Below are positions 9,501 to 16,082 of a stretch of 64,000 nt of DNA, in pieces. The position numbers and the translations under genes were made by a program. Numbering within the stretch: the first letter of the stretch is position 1; each line of letters begins with the position of its first letter. Source of the stretch: Thioploca ingrica (GTDB lineage Bacteria > Pseudomonadota > Gammaproteobacteria > Beggiatoales > Beggiatoaceae); assembly GCA_000828835.1 (NCBI GenBank), contig AP014633.1:3906001-3970000 (forward strand). The letters are read 5' to 3'. The notes under the pieces were generated by a model. That model was not told the DNA's origin. It did not search any database and was given only the letters and a program-made list of their open reading frames with translations.

Positions 9501-12227
9501 CTAAACGAGGACTTCTCTGGCTACCGCGCAGTTCTGCACGACCGGATTATGGGGCTGATCAACGCGGGGCCGGAGGGGCAAGTCATTGATAGGCCCGGCG
9601 GTGTATTCGTGCGGCGTACCGAAGAACTTTCCGAGGATGAACGAGTACTTTTCCAGACGGTCGCTCGCGTGGTATTCAACGACACCGCTGAAACGTTGGC
9701 TGAACAGGTACAACGCCGCTTGCCCACCGAACGGTTACCCGAACGCCTCGTGCCAACCCGGCAACCGTCGCAGGAACCCATTCCACCGTTATTGGCGCGA
9801 GATCGTATTTTCTACAACGGGCTAGGCGGATTCACACCCGACGGGCACGAATACATCATCACCCTCGAACCCGGCCAGCGCACGCCAGCACCCTGGGTTA
9901 ATGTCATTGCCAGTCCGCACCTCGGCACGGTGGTGAGCGAGAGCGGCAGTGCTTACACCTGGGTGGAAAACGCCCACGAGTTTCGCCTGACCCCTTGGCA
10001 CAACGATCCCCTCAGCGATAGCAGCGGTGAGGCGTTCTACCTGCGCGACGAAGAAACCGGCGTGTTTTGGTCGCCAACGCCCTTGCCCGTCAGCGGTCGT
10101 TCGGGATATGTCTGCCGACACGGGTTTGGCTACAGCGTTTTTGAACACGACGAAGCCGGCATTGCCTCGGAGCTATTTACCTATGTCGCGATGGATGCGC
10201 CGGTGAAGTTCGCCGTCATCAAGCTGCGCAACCACTCGTGGCGTTCACGCCGACTGTCCTTGACCGGTTATTGGGAACTCGTGCTGGGCAACTGGCGACA
10301 CGCGAATATGATGCACATCGTCACCGAAATAGACCCCCACAGCGGGGCACTGTTCGCCCGCAATGCCTATGGTCGAGAATGTGCAAACCGGATTGTGTTT
10401 GTACAAGTCAGCGAACCGATGCGCACTGTGACCGGTAGCCGGCTTGAGTTTCTTGGCCGCAACGGCTCGCTAACCAACCCAGCAGCACTATACCGTACCC
10501 GGTTGTCAGGCAAGACCGGCGCGTGCCTGGATCCCTGCGCAGCATTGCAAGTCCCACTCGAACTGGCCGACCGACAGGAATGTGAGATCGTCTTTATTCT
10601 GGGTGCGGCCCGCAATATCGATGAAACCCAGTATTTTATCCAGCGATTTAGTGGTTCAGCAGGCGCGAGGCAGGCATTAGAATCAGTGTGGGGCCATTGG
10701 AATCACACCCTGGGTGCAGTAAACGTGGACACACCAGACCCCGAAGTCAATGTGCTGGTCAATGGCTGGCTGCTCTATCAGACACTGTCCTGCCGAATCT
10801 GGGGACGCAGCGGCTACTACCAGTCCGGCGGAGCCTATGGTTTCCGCGACCAACTGCAAGACACCCTAGCACTGATCCATGCGACCCCCTGGCTGGTACG
10901 TGAACAGCTCATCCGCTGTGCCGAGCGCCAGTTCCTCCAGGGCGATGTGCAACACTGGTGGCATCCGCCCGATGGCCACGGGGTGCGCACCCACTTCTGT
11001 GATGATTATCTCTGGCTCCCGTATGCCACCAGTCGCTATGTATTGGCGACCGGCGATACCGGCGTGCTCGACCAGCAAGTCCATTTTCTCGAAGGCCGCG
11101 AACTGAACCCGGAAGAAGAATCGTACTACGATCAGCCACAACGTTCGACTGAAGCCGCCAGCCTCTATGAACATTGTGTGCGCGCCATCAAACGGGGCTT
11201 ACGCTTTGGCGAACATGGACTCCCATTGATGGGATGCGGTGACTGGAACGACGGCATGAATCTCGTGGGTCGCGACGGCAAGGGCGAGAGCGTTTGGGCA
11301 GCGTGGTTTCTGTACGACAACTTGAAGCGCTTCGCCGATCTGGCCAGTCACCGGGGAGACAAATCATTTGCCGAACTATGCACCGGGCAGGCAGAGCAAC
11401 TGCGCCACAATATTGAAACCTATGCCTGGGACGGCGGTTGGTACCGGCGTGCTTACTTTGATAACGGCCTCCCCCTGGGTTCGTCTACCAATGATGAATG
11501 CCAAATTGATTCGATCAGCCAAAGTTGGGCGGTGATTTCCGGCGGTGGTGATGCCATTCGTGCCCGCCAAGCCATGACAGCGGTGGACAAGTATCTGGTG
11601 AAGCGGGAGGCGCGGTTGATCCAATTGCTGGACCCGCCCTTTGACCGATCAGCACTTGAGCCGGGTTACATCAAAGGCTATGTCCCCGGCGTGCGTGAAA
11701 ACGGTGGCCAATATACTCATGCTGCGATTTGGACCACTATGGCATTTGCCATGATGGGGGAAACGGAGCGGGCATGGGAATTGTTCACCCTGCTCAACCC
11801 CATTCATCATGGCAGTCAACCGGCGCAGATCGAACACTACAAGGTTGAGCCTTATGTCATGGCCGCTGATATCTACAGCGCGCCGCCCTATATCGGCCGG
11901 GGTGGCTGGACCTGGTACACCGGTGCGGCTGGCTGGATGTACCAACTGATCGTGGAAAAACTGCTGGGCCTGCATTTGGAGGTGGATCGGCTACGCATTG
12001 CACCGGGTATCCCGGCCCGTTGGAACTCGTACAAGATTCATTATCGCTACCGCGAGACGGTTTACCACATCAGGATACAGCGCGTCGGTGAAGCACTTGG
12101 GCCGGTGAGCCGCGTGACGATGGATGGGGCGGCGGTGGATCTCATCGGGCAGACGCAAGGGATGATCCACTTGGTGGATGACCGCCGAGAGCATCATGTC
12201 GAGGTGGAGTTTGGGAGGGGTAAGTAG
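3594..12227 (+). CDS. ndvB: cyclic beta-1,2-glucan synthase (GT84 / glucoamylase-like / GH94 fusion)
   Basis: 2877 residues, almost exactly the size of Brucella Cgs and rhizobial NdvB. Order of parts: a cytosolic N-terminal region; membrane segments near residues 410-470; a GT84 glycosyltransferase domain with DTDTQLP near 630 and RRHRWIRGDWQ near 776; more membrane segments between about 820 and 990; a glucoamylase-like domain from about 1050 (SPTNIGMALLA, HGHFYNWYDT); and a C-terminal GH94 phosphorylase module with GCGDWNDGMN near 2547-2556, the signature holding the catalytic Asp. Family members use UDP-glucose to build cyclic beta-1,2-glucan at the inner membrane, and the phosphorylase part sets ring size. 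The product serves osmoadaptation and envelope integrity. Base composition is clearly more GC-rich than in most of the window, suggesting acquisition from another lineage. No ndvA-type exporter is present nearby. Confidence 0.9.
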   Translation: MIKLFRFSARARNTLLNELDTELLHAELFSIEQLKRHAVTLASQQRLDPHPGPDRLLPRLADNERVLLASYDMVTASVTPGQRIVPAEAWLLDNFYIIEQQISLARRHLPRGYSRQLPRLGKGTAAGFPRIYELALELIAHQDGRVNNDNATHFVTAYQSVTPLQLGELWAFPIMLRLALLENLRRVGLRIAQRRKERDAAIAWADHMLAVAEQEPKQLIQLLAKFANADVPLTAPVVEEFYTRLQSLGPALAFVQTWIEHQLHEQGTNATQLLQAASRTAAAYQISIANSIGSLRLISAMDWKVFVETLSVVEQTLRTDPTQTYADQDFATRDRYRHVIEDIARGSSCSESAVARQAIALAQAAAERWGTQNRCAHVGYYLIDHGREVLERSVGCRLSWRLRFTHVVRHFCLTLYLTPIFLLTALATALVLYFLDAFGLAGWHYGFLAITSVICASALTVPFVNRLVTLLVPPHTLPRLDFSHGIPAAHRTMVIVPTLLSKPQDVTDLLEALEIRYLGNRDANLFFALLTDYRDAPTCTLPDDEELLTLARTGIEALNETYRHDRPGIFYLFQRPRVWNPHECLWMGYERKRGKLEQFNARLRSDESAAFSDIVGDLSILRSIQYVITLDTDTQLPRDAARTLVGNLAHPLNRPIYDAQQGRIVAGYAILQPRASISLSSAGQSRFARLFAGEVGVDPYTHEVSDVYQDVFAEGSFIGKGIYDVDAFRQAVDGRFPQNLILSHDLLESGYARSALVTDVELIEAHPTSVAADASRRHRWIRGDWQLAGWLLPWVPGPHATHATRQSNPLTALSMWKLFDNLRRSLVSPALLALLAGGWLFGLGTALFWFGLVAGVVFLPPLLSVGFDLIRKPTERDWRLHLNLVIQSAGLPLARAGLMLILLPYDALLCLDAIAQSGGRMLFTRRGLLLWHTPAYARSNARRTLTDFFLEMWIAPVVAVGLALALVQIRPVEWVSWMPFLLLWLIAPVIGWWFSTPLGSPVPNLTVDQQQFLRTLARQTWRFFAKFVGPQDNWLPPDNFQEYPVENIATRTSPTNIGMALLANLVAYDFGYIPLGELLRRTERTLASLEKLERYHGHFYNWYDTRTLQPLHPQYVSSVDSGNLVGCLLTLQAGLAELKDRPVLSTQVFLGLEDSLRVLVKQLLVSASPAFTQPINRLQATLINTHSWEEQPPTLAATLVLLEDIQDGADQLIAALPAQSEGELHDWVHAFYQQARTLRDELSDLIPDPQPFEFIPTLQVLAQAKAMVTEAPVMASPAAVEQIRSIDNLIGRCHEFATMDFEFLYDRSCDLLSIGYDVGERRRDPACYDLLASEARLASFLLVAQQQVPQKHWFVLGRLLTSRGGQVSLISWSGSMFEYLMPQLLMPNYQNTLLDQTYKAVVYRQIEYGRQRGVPWGISESCYNVTDIQQIYQYRAFGVPGLGLKRGLGDDLVIAPYASALALTVMPREACRNLQRLVTEGFLGDYGLYEAIDYTPSRVPRGKNYAVVRTFMAHHQGMSLLALEQVLLNQPMQRRFLSDPLVRATERLLQERVPTKGAILHPHAAEVSAAAKPPTEAGAIMRVFTNPNTPLPEVHLLSNGRYHVMATHAGGSYSHWRDLAITRWREDATAEGWGTFIYLRDRDTGRYWSTTYQPIGHRAEHDEAIFVQARAEYRRRDQGIDAHTEISVSSEDDVEIRRITLTNLSSQLRHIEVTSYAEVVLAPLNADLAHRAFSNLFVQTEILPKRQAILCTRRRRTPTEQTPWMFHLLAAPGAVTDMPSYETDRAQFIGRGRTVANPRALESQTRPAPLSNTAGPVLDPIVSIRSTLTLPPDESATVQIISGIADTREAALALLDKYCDRHFVERAFEMAWFQSQEVLRHLNATEADAQVYGRLASSIIYSSALRRAVPSIIARNRLGQSGLWRFAISGDLPIILVRIGDLNRIELVKQTLQAHAYWRMKGLMTDLVILNEDFSGYRAVLHDRIMGLINAGPEGQVIDRPGGVFVRRTEELSEDERVLFQTVARVVFNDTAETLAEQVQRRLPTERLPERLVPTRQPSQEPIPPLLARDRIFYNGLGGFTPDGHEYIITLEPGQRTPAPWVNVIASPHLGTVVSESGSAYTWVENAHEFRLTPWHNDPLSDSSGEAFYLRDEETGVFWSPTPLPVSGRSGYVCRHGFGYSVFEHDEAGIASELFTYVAMDAPVKFAVIKLRNHSWRSRRLSLTGYWELVLGNWRHANMMHIVTEIDPHSGALFARNAYGRECANRIVFVQVSEPMRTVTGSRLEFLGRNGSLTNPAALYRTRLSGKTGACLDPCAALQVPLELADRQECEIVFILGAARNIDETQYFIQRFSGSAGARQALESVWGHWNHTLGAVNVDTPDPEVNVLVNGWLLYQTLSCRIWGRSGYYQSGGAYGFRDQLQDTLALIHATPWLVREQLIRCAERQFLQGDVQHWWHPPDGHGVRTHFCDDYLWLPYATSRYVLATGDTGVLDQQVHFLEGRELNPEEESYYDQPQRSTEAASLYEHCVRAIKRGLRFGEHGLPLMGCGDWNDGMNLVGRDGKGESVWAAWFLYDNLKRFADLASHRGDKSFAELCTGQAEQLRHNIETYAWDGGWYRRAYFDNGLPLGSSTNDECQIDSISQSWAVISGGGDAIRARQAMTAVDKYLVKREARLIQLLDPPFDRSALEPGYIKGYVPGVRENGGQYTHAAIWTTMAFAMMGETERAWELFTLLNPIHHGSQPAQIEHYKVEPYVMAADIYSAPPYIGRGGWTWYTGAAGWMYQLIVEKLLGLHLEVDRLRIAPGIPARWNSYKIHYRYRETVYHIRIQRVGEALGPVSRVTMDGAAVDLIGQTQGMIHLVDDRREHHVEVEFGRGK

Positions 12228-12332
12228 TAACTGTTGGAGGCGTATGTTGACAACTTATTGTTTTATAATTTAAATTTATAATAATTTTTTAGTAACAGAT
12301 AGTTAAAACTGTTCATGTGAAAGGAAGTTAAT

Positions 12333-13046
12333 ATGTCTGAGACCGTGAAGCCGCAACAAAACCATCTTCTGGCAGCGTTACCCAAGGCAGAGTGTGATCG
12401 CTTATTTCCTCATCTTGAAATCGTGCAGTTAGCACTTGGCCAAGTTCTATATGAGTCCGGTGATACTCTACGCCACGTCTATTTTCCGACTGACTCCATC
12501 GTATCTTTACTGTATGTGATGGAAGACGGTGCGTCGGCGGAGATCTCGGTGGTAGGCAACGAGGGCATGATTGGCGTAGCTTTGTTCATGGGGGGTGAAA
12601 CGACCCCAAGCCGGGCGATCGTGCAGAGTGCTGGCAGTGCTTATCGGCTAAGAGGACCGGTGCTAAAGGATGAATTCCATCGCCATGAAGAACTGCACCA
12701 TTTGCTGCTGCGTTACACCCAAGCCCTGCTCACGCAAATGGCCCAGACTGCTGTGTGCAACCGTCATCATTCGGTGGATCAACAACTCTGTCGTTGGTTA
12801 TTACTTTCCCTGGATCGCTTGCCTTCCAATCAATTGAATATGACCCAGGAACTCATCGCCAACATGCTGGGTGTTCGCCGTGAAGGGGTGACTGAGGCTG
12901 CCGGTAAGCTACAGCGGCTGGGCGTGATCCAGTACCAGCGTGGCCATATAACCGTGTTAGATCGCCCCCACCTAGAAAAGTTGTGTTGCGAATGTTACGC
13001 TGTGGTTCAGAAGGAGTTTGAACGGTTGCTTCCATTTTGCACTTGA
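12333..13046 (+). CDS. Crp/Fnr family transcriptional regulator
   Basis: 237 residues. The N-terminal part is a cyclic-nucleotide-binding-like beta-barrel (ALGQVLYESGDTLRHVYFPTDSIVSLL), but the classic cAMP phosphate-binding signature is not clear. The C-terminal winged helix is recognisable (QELIANMLGVRREGVTEAAGKLQRLGVIQYQRGHITVLDR). The ending is Cys-rich (LCCECY), but there is no N-terminal Fnr-type cysteine cluster. An AAGGAAG site precedes the ATG. It sits at the edge of a block of envelope-stress-like genes on the other strand and is a plausible regulator of them, by position only. A duplicate of its last 38 codons lies at 15792-15908. Confidence 0.87.
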   Translation: MSETVKPQQNHLLAALPKAECDRLFPHLEIVQLALGQVLYESGDTLRHVYFPTDSIVSLLYVMEDGASAEISVVGNEGMIGVALFMGGETTPSRAIVQSAGSAYRLRGPVLKDEFHRHEELHHLLLRYTQALLTQMAQTAVCNRHHSVDQQLCRWLLLSLDRLPSNQLNMTQELIANMLGVRREGVTEAAGKLQRLGVIQYQRGHITVLDRPHLEKLCCECYAVVQKEFERLLPFCT

Positions 13047-13053
13047 AATCGAA

Positions 13054-13076
13054 GTGTGGCCAAATGATAGCCACAC
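13054..13076. terminator. hairpin after the Crp-type gene
   Basis: GTGTGGC at 13054-13060 pairs with GCCACAC at 13070-13076 across a nine-base loop, eight bases after the stop codon. There is no strong T run, so termination strength is uncertain. The same hairpin was copied with the gene end to 15918-15940. Confidence 0.5.
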
Positions 13077-13168
13077 CTTAGAAAGGTTGGTAAACTCATA
13101 GACTATGCGTAATCGTAATCGTGACGCAGAGTGTGGGAACGAGGGAAACCCCAGAACGCCGGCTACAA

Positions 13169-13378
13169 TCATAACCAAAGCAAGAGCATACCGCCAATCG
13201 CTATCGCCCCCACACCAGCCCAAACTGGAACGTTGACCGTCTGCTTGTCCTTTACCGACAGTTCAACCGGTCCCACCGTGGTTCCGTGGGTACTCTTGGT
13301 GTAGCTGAAACTGCCATACACCAACCCCAGAATGCCAGCTACAACCAGCACAATTGCCGTAATCTCGATTATGTTCAT
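13169..13378 (-). CDS. small two-helix membrane protein, copy 1
   Basis: 69 residues with two hydrophobic helices: IIEITAIVLVVAGILGLVYGSF near the N-terminus and VPVWAGVGAIAIGGMLLLWL at the C-terminus. Between them is a short polar loop (SYTKSTHGTTVGPVELSVKDKQT). AGGAGA lies before the ATG (AGGAGAAGACAAA). It belongs to a widespread group of small uncharacterised inner-membrane proteins that often sit beside BON, CsbD and lmo0937-like genes. It is nearly identical to the protein at 13761-13982. The about 130-150 bp upstream of both genes are also alike, so the promoter region was duplicated with the gene. Confidence 0.75.
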   Translation of the reverse strand: MNIIEITAIVLVVAGILGLVYGSFSYTKSTHGTTVGPVELSVKDKQTVNVPVWAGVGAIAIGGMLLLWL

Positions 13379-13533
13379 TTTGTCTTCTCCTAATTAAAGA
13401 AACGCTTGTTAAAAAACTCTTGGATTCTCACCACGGACAGTGCGTGCGCCAGAGAGTGGTTATCAAAACCGGGGCCGCGAACAGCCAAACTGCTCTGCCT
13501 AGTACCCCGCTGCATAGAAATATTCCATTAATG
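13379..13533. repeat. duplicated leader region, copy 1
   Basis: Upstream region of the 13169-13378 gene. It matches 13983-14113 upstream of the paralogue, sharing the ribosome binding site and the blocks AAAAAACTCTTGGATTC, GAGTGGTTATCAAAACCGGG and GCATAGAA.TATTCCAT. Conservation beyond the coding region suggests a shared promoter or operator. Copy 1 has about 20 extra bases in the middle. Confidence 0.7.
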
Positions 13534-13760
13534 ATTATCCGGTCACACGATGTTACATCTACTTCTAGTTGACAAGAAAATTTGCTCATCATTTACTCGA
13601 TGTTACTTTTTTCATATCAGGTTATTTAAAAAGGTGTTCTAGCTACAATTAGCTATTCCAAAAGGAAAACTTTTCCTCTCCCAGCAGGAGAGGGGTATCG
13701 CTTAACTTAATGGCATTGGGCCGTCAACCTTGAACAAGTTGTTAGGTGGCAAGTCAGCGG
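13534..13760. other. intergenic region with a hairpin-plus-tag repeat
   Basis: AT-rich DNA without a gene. A CCTCTCC...GGAGAGG hairpin near 13674-13695 is followed by the tag TTAACTTAATGGCATTG at 13703-13719, a unit of the dispersed repeat family found seven or more times in this window. Confidence 0.6.
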
Positions 13761-13982
13761 CTAGACTCTCTTGCTGCCAAAAAGCAGAAGCATGCCGCCA
13801 ATCGCTATCGCCCCCACGCCAGCCCAAACTGGGACGTTGACTATCTGATTGTCCTTTATCGACAGTTCGACCGGTCCCACCGTGGTTCCATGGGTCTCCT
13901 TGGTGTAGCTGAAACTGCTATACACTAACCCCAGAACACCGGCGATGATTAGTACGATTGCCGCCATCTTGATTATATTCAT
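13761..13982 (-). CDS. small two-helix membrane protein, copy 2
   Basis: 73 residues and nearly identical in layout to the 13169-13378 product: IIKMAAIVLIIAGVLGLVYSSF, then a polar loop SYTKETHGTTVGPVELSIKDNQI, then VPVWAGVGAIAIGGMLLLFGSKRV. The extra GSKRV tail gives it a positively charged end that copy 1 lacks. AGGAGA precedes the start at similar spacing. The pair is a tandem gene duplication that includes the upstream leader (see 13983-14113). The function of the group is unknown; a membrane or osmotic stress role is inferred from its usual neighbours. Confidence 0.75.
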   Translation of the reverse strand: MNIIKMAAIVLIIAGVLGLVYSSFSYTKETHGTTVGPVELSIKDNQIVNVPVWAGVGAIAIGGMLLLFGSKRV

Positions 13983-14113
13983 TTCGTCTTCTCCTAATTA
14001 AAAAGAAATATTTATTAAAAAACTCTTGGATTCCCACCGCAGGGAGTGGTTATCAAAACCGGGGCCGCGAGCAACTGAACTCCAGTGCCCCACTGCATAG
14101 AACTATTCCATGG
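13983..14113. repeat. duplicated leader region, copy 2
   Basis: Matches 13379-13533 in order and orientation. It carries the probable promoter of the second two-helix membrane protein gene and stops just before the end of the lmo0937-like gene at 14117. Confidence 0.7.
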
Positions 14114-14116
14114 TCG

Positions 14117-14269
14117 TTACAGGCGTTGACCTTGAATGACACGAACCAAAATCACCACGACCGCGATGACCAAGAGGGCATGAATGAGTCCGCCCATGGT
14201 GTACGAGGTGGCAAAACCTAGAAGCCAGAGAACAACCAAGAGGACTACAAGGGTATTGAGATCGAGTAT
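14117..14269 (-). CDS. lmo0937-like tiny membrane protein with an apparent ATA start
   Basis: A 50-codon frame encodes LDLNTLVVLLVVLWLLGF, then ATSYTMGGLIHALLVIAVVVILVRVIQGQRL. This is the two-helix pattern of the lmo0937/DUF5670 family, whose members normally start with Met-Leu. Here the codon at the expected start is ATA (14269-14267). An AAGGAG site sits seven bases upstream, ideal spacing for that ATA. An ATG at 14276-14274 lies directly after the same AAGGAG and in the wrong frame; one fewer A in the following AAAAA would put it in frame. So this is a rare ATA start, a recent start-codon or frameshift mutation, or a sequencing error in a homopolymer. Confidence 0.6.
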   Translation of the reverse strand: MLDLNTLVVLLVVLWLLGFATSYTMGGLIHALLVIAVVVILVRVIQGQRL

Positions 14270-14347
14270 TTTTCATCTCCTTTTGCTATAGTGATAACCT
14301 GAGTTCGATATAAAATAGAATATAACTCATTATTTCTGGAGGTAAAA

Positions 14348-14608
14348 TCAGCGATTGCGCCCCCCGCCATGACCCATGCCGCCACTACCAGAACCCATGC
14401 CTCTTCCCCCTCTAGCCGGTGGCGCTTTTGGCAGGATTACGCCACGCCGCGTCTTAGCTTGCTCTTTCAGGCGCTCGTGGTTTTCCTTGCGGATTTGCTC
14501 TTGCTCCTCTGCCGTTTTCGCGGCCTGCATTTTGGCGTGATATTCGGTGCGCTCTTCTTGCGTTATAAGCTGACTGCCATTGCTTTTGAATTCTTCGATG
14601 TTACTCAT
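14348..14608 (-). CDS. small charged protein with Gly/Met/His-rich tail
   Basis: 86 residues. The first two thirds are a highly charged predicted helix (TQEERTEYHAKMQAAKTAEEQEQIRKENHERLKEQAKTRRG). The tail is low complexity, GRGMGSGSGGMGHGGGRNR. AAAGGAGA precedes the ATG. No signal peptide is present, so it is probably cytosolic. I do not recognise a named family. It sits among small stress-type genes on the same strand, upstream of the lmo0937-like gene. The Gly/Met/His tail could bind metal, but nothing proves this. The overlapping plus-strand frame at 14369-14626 is its shadow. Confidence 0.65.
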   Translation of the reverse strand: MSNIEEFKSNGSQLITQEERTEYHAKMQAAKTAEEQEQIRKENHERLKEQAKTRRGVILPKAPPARGGRGMGSGSGGMGHGGGRNR

Positions 14609-14619
14609 GCTGGTTCTCC

Positions 14620-14698
14620 TTTTTAAAATCGCGTCTAAGCCACGTAAGACTGTTTGGGATCTGCAGCCTTACGTTGTTCTAGCACTTAAGCGATTAAG
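14620..14698. repeat. intergenic segment duplicated at 15670-15763, copy 1
   Basis: The blocks AAAATCGCGTCTAAGC, GTAAGACTGTTTGGGATC and ACGTTGTTCTAGCACTTAAG recur in the same order in 15677-15765, where the second copy carries about 20 extra bases. Both copies lie just outside the SYLF gene, one on each side. Confidence 0.65.
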
Positions 14699-15464
14699 GT
14701 GATAATTTTCTCAATTCATTTTTCAAGTTATTCACGACATTTAAAGAAGTTGCGCTAACCCGGTTAGCAAAAATATCAGCCACATTAACCACTTTGCCGT
14801 ACAGGCTTAAGTTAGCTGACTCATCCACTTCTATTTTTTGTCCTTTTAAAGACACGCCCGCGAATAACCCTTTACTCCGTGAATAGGAATAAATTTCGGA
14901 ATTAAATTGGGAATCGGCACCGGCTTCGGTCGCTACGCCAACGGGACCGGCGGCGATTCCTAAATCAGCACTCAAAGTCATACTTCCAGTGACTAAATTT
15001 TCAAGACCTTGACGATTTTTAAAGACCAGGATGATATCGGTTTCTTTTGCACCAATTTGTAATCCCAAACTGCCTCCCCCCATCGATATCATAACCGGAC
15101 TACTCCAGGTACGGTCATCTTGACGTACCATCGCAATCCCTTGACCCAAATTAGCACCAATCCCAAAACCGATTTTGAACATATCGGGAATTACTATCAA
15201 TGCCTCGGCGGCTCGTAGTAAAGAAGAGGGGATTGCCTTATCCGAGCTTTGAATCATTTCTTCTAAAACAATTGTCGATTTCTCAATACGTGTATTAACC
15301 GTTTCAATCGCTACCTTCTTGTCGGTTAAATTACTGGTGCTATCTGCTCCATTCCCGCTGAGAGTAGCGCAGCCACTGAATCCTAATACCATTAACCAAA
15401 GCGTTAAATAGTAAAAGTGAATTGGGCGTTCTTTTCCTAGCCAGAGTGACGAAATTAAGTTCAT
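14694..15464 (-). CDS. SYLF (Ysc84-like) lipid-binding domain lipoprotein
   Basis: 256 residues. The N-terminus is hydrophobic and ends in the lipobox LGFSGC, so it is probably a lipoprotein of the cell envelope. The rest is a SYLF/Ysc84 domain: LLRAAEALIVIPDMFKIGFGIGANLGQGIAMVR, SPVMISMGGGSLGLQIGAKETDIILVFKN, LSADLGIAAGPVGVATEAG, and IYSYSRSKGLFAGVSLKGQKIEVD. In eukaryotes this domain binds phosphoinositides; the bacterial role is unknown, and envelope lipid binding is the usual suggestion. It lies in a block with BON and CsbD genes on the same strand, consistent with membrane stress. Confidence 0.88.
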   Translation of the reverse strand: MNLISSLWLGKERPIHFYYLTLWLMVLGFSGCATLSGNGADSTSNLTDKKVAIETVNTRIEKSTIVLEEMIQSSDKAIPSSLLRAAEALIVIPDMFKIGFGIGANLGQGIAMVRQDDRTWSSPVMISMGGGSLGLQIGAKETDIILVFKNRQGLENLVTGSMTLSADLGIAAGPVGVATEAGADSQFNSEIYSYSRSKGLFAGVSLKGQKIEVDESANLSLYGKVVNVADIFANRVSATSLNVVNNLKNELRKLSP

Positions 15465-15669
15465 ATTACCTTCCTCAATTAATTTACTGATGACGTTTGA
15501 CGTTGTGTTTTTTTTTCAAACCGGATTGACCAAATCGTCGCTGTAATTCATAGAATATTGATTCTAGCTCCAAATTTTGGTGTATTAACAGCACTGGTGA
15601 TAACCAGAAAAATGAGTTAGCTAGCATCGCCATTTTGGGCAGCGATAACTGTTTCAGTAGCTTCTTCGT

Positions 15670-15765
15670 CGATCTTTTTTAAAATCGCGTTTAAGCTCTT
15701 ACTATAATAAATTGGTCATGTAAGACTGTTTGGGATCCTACGTTGTTCTAGCACTTGAGCGAACT
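15670..15765. repeat. intergenic segment duplicated from 14620-14698, copy 2
   Basis: Repeats AAAATCGCGTTTAAGC, GTAAGACTGTTTGGGATC and ACGTTGTTCTAGCACTTGAG. It stands directly before the copied 3' end of the Crp-type gene, so the two duplications may have arisen in one event. Confidence 0.65.
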
Positions 15766-15791
15766 GTTGTAGTAGCTCATCACTACTCACC

Positions 15792-15908
15792 TACCACCGT
15801 GGCCACATAACCGTATTAGATCGACCCCACCTGGAAGAATTGTGTTGCGAATGTTACACTGTGGTCCAAAAGGAGTTTGAACAGTTACTTCCCATTTTTT
15901 GCACTTGA
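15792..15908 (+). pseudogene. duplicated 3' fragment of the Crp-type regulator gene
   Basis: 38 codons and a stop encode YHRGHITVLDRPHLEELC followed by CECYTVVQKEFEQLLPIFCT. This matches the C-terminus of the regulator at 12333-13046 apart from a few substitutions and one extra Ile. The hairpin after the gene (GTGTGGC...GCCACAC) was copied with it, to 15918-15940. No start codon, RBS or DNA-binding helix is present, so no regulator is made from it. Preserved frame and high identity suggest a recent event. It may now act only as a terminator for genes on either side. Confidence 0.85.
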
Positions 15909-16082
15909 AAAAGCGCAGTGTGGCCAAATAGTAGCCACACTCCAGCGCTAAGATTTTTAGACAAAGATCTTGATGATCTTCTATTGGAATAAACGATTCA
16001 CTCTGCAAGCGCATCAATTGGCGTTGCGTTAGCGAACTCTCCTCTCCGTGACAGAAACCCGGTCAATTGACCGTTAAGCTTT

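Noticed and set aside
15787-16017. 76-codon minus-strand frame over the copied regulator end
   Set aside because: It is the complement of the duplicated Crp 3' fragment; a similar shadow exists opposite the original gene at 12853-13223.
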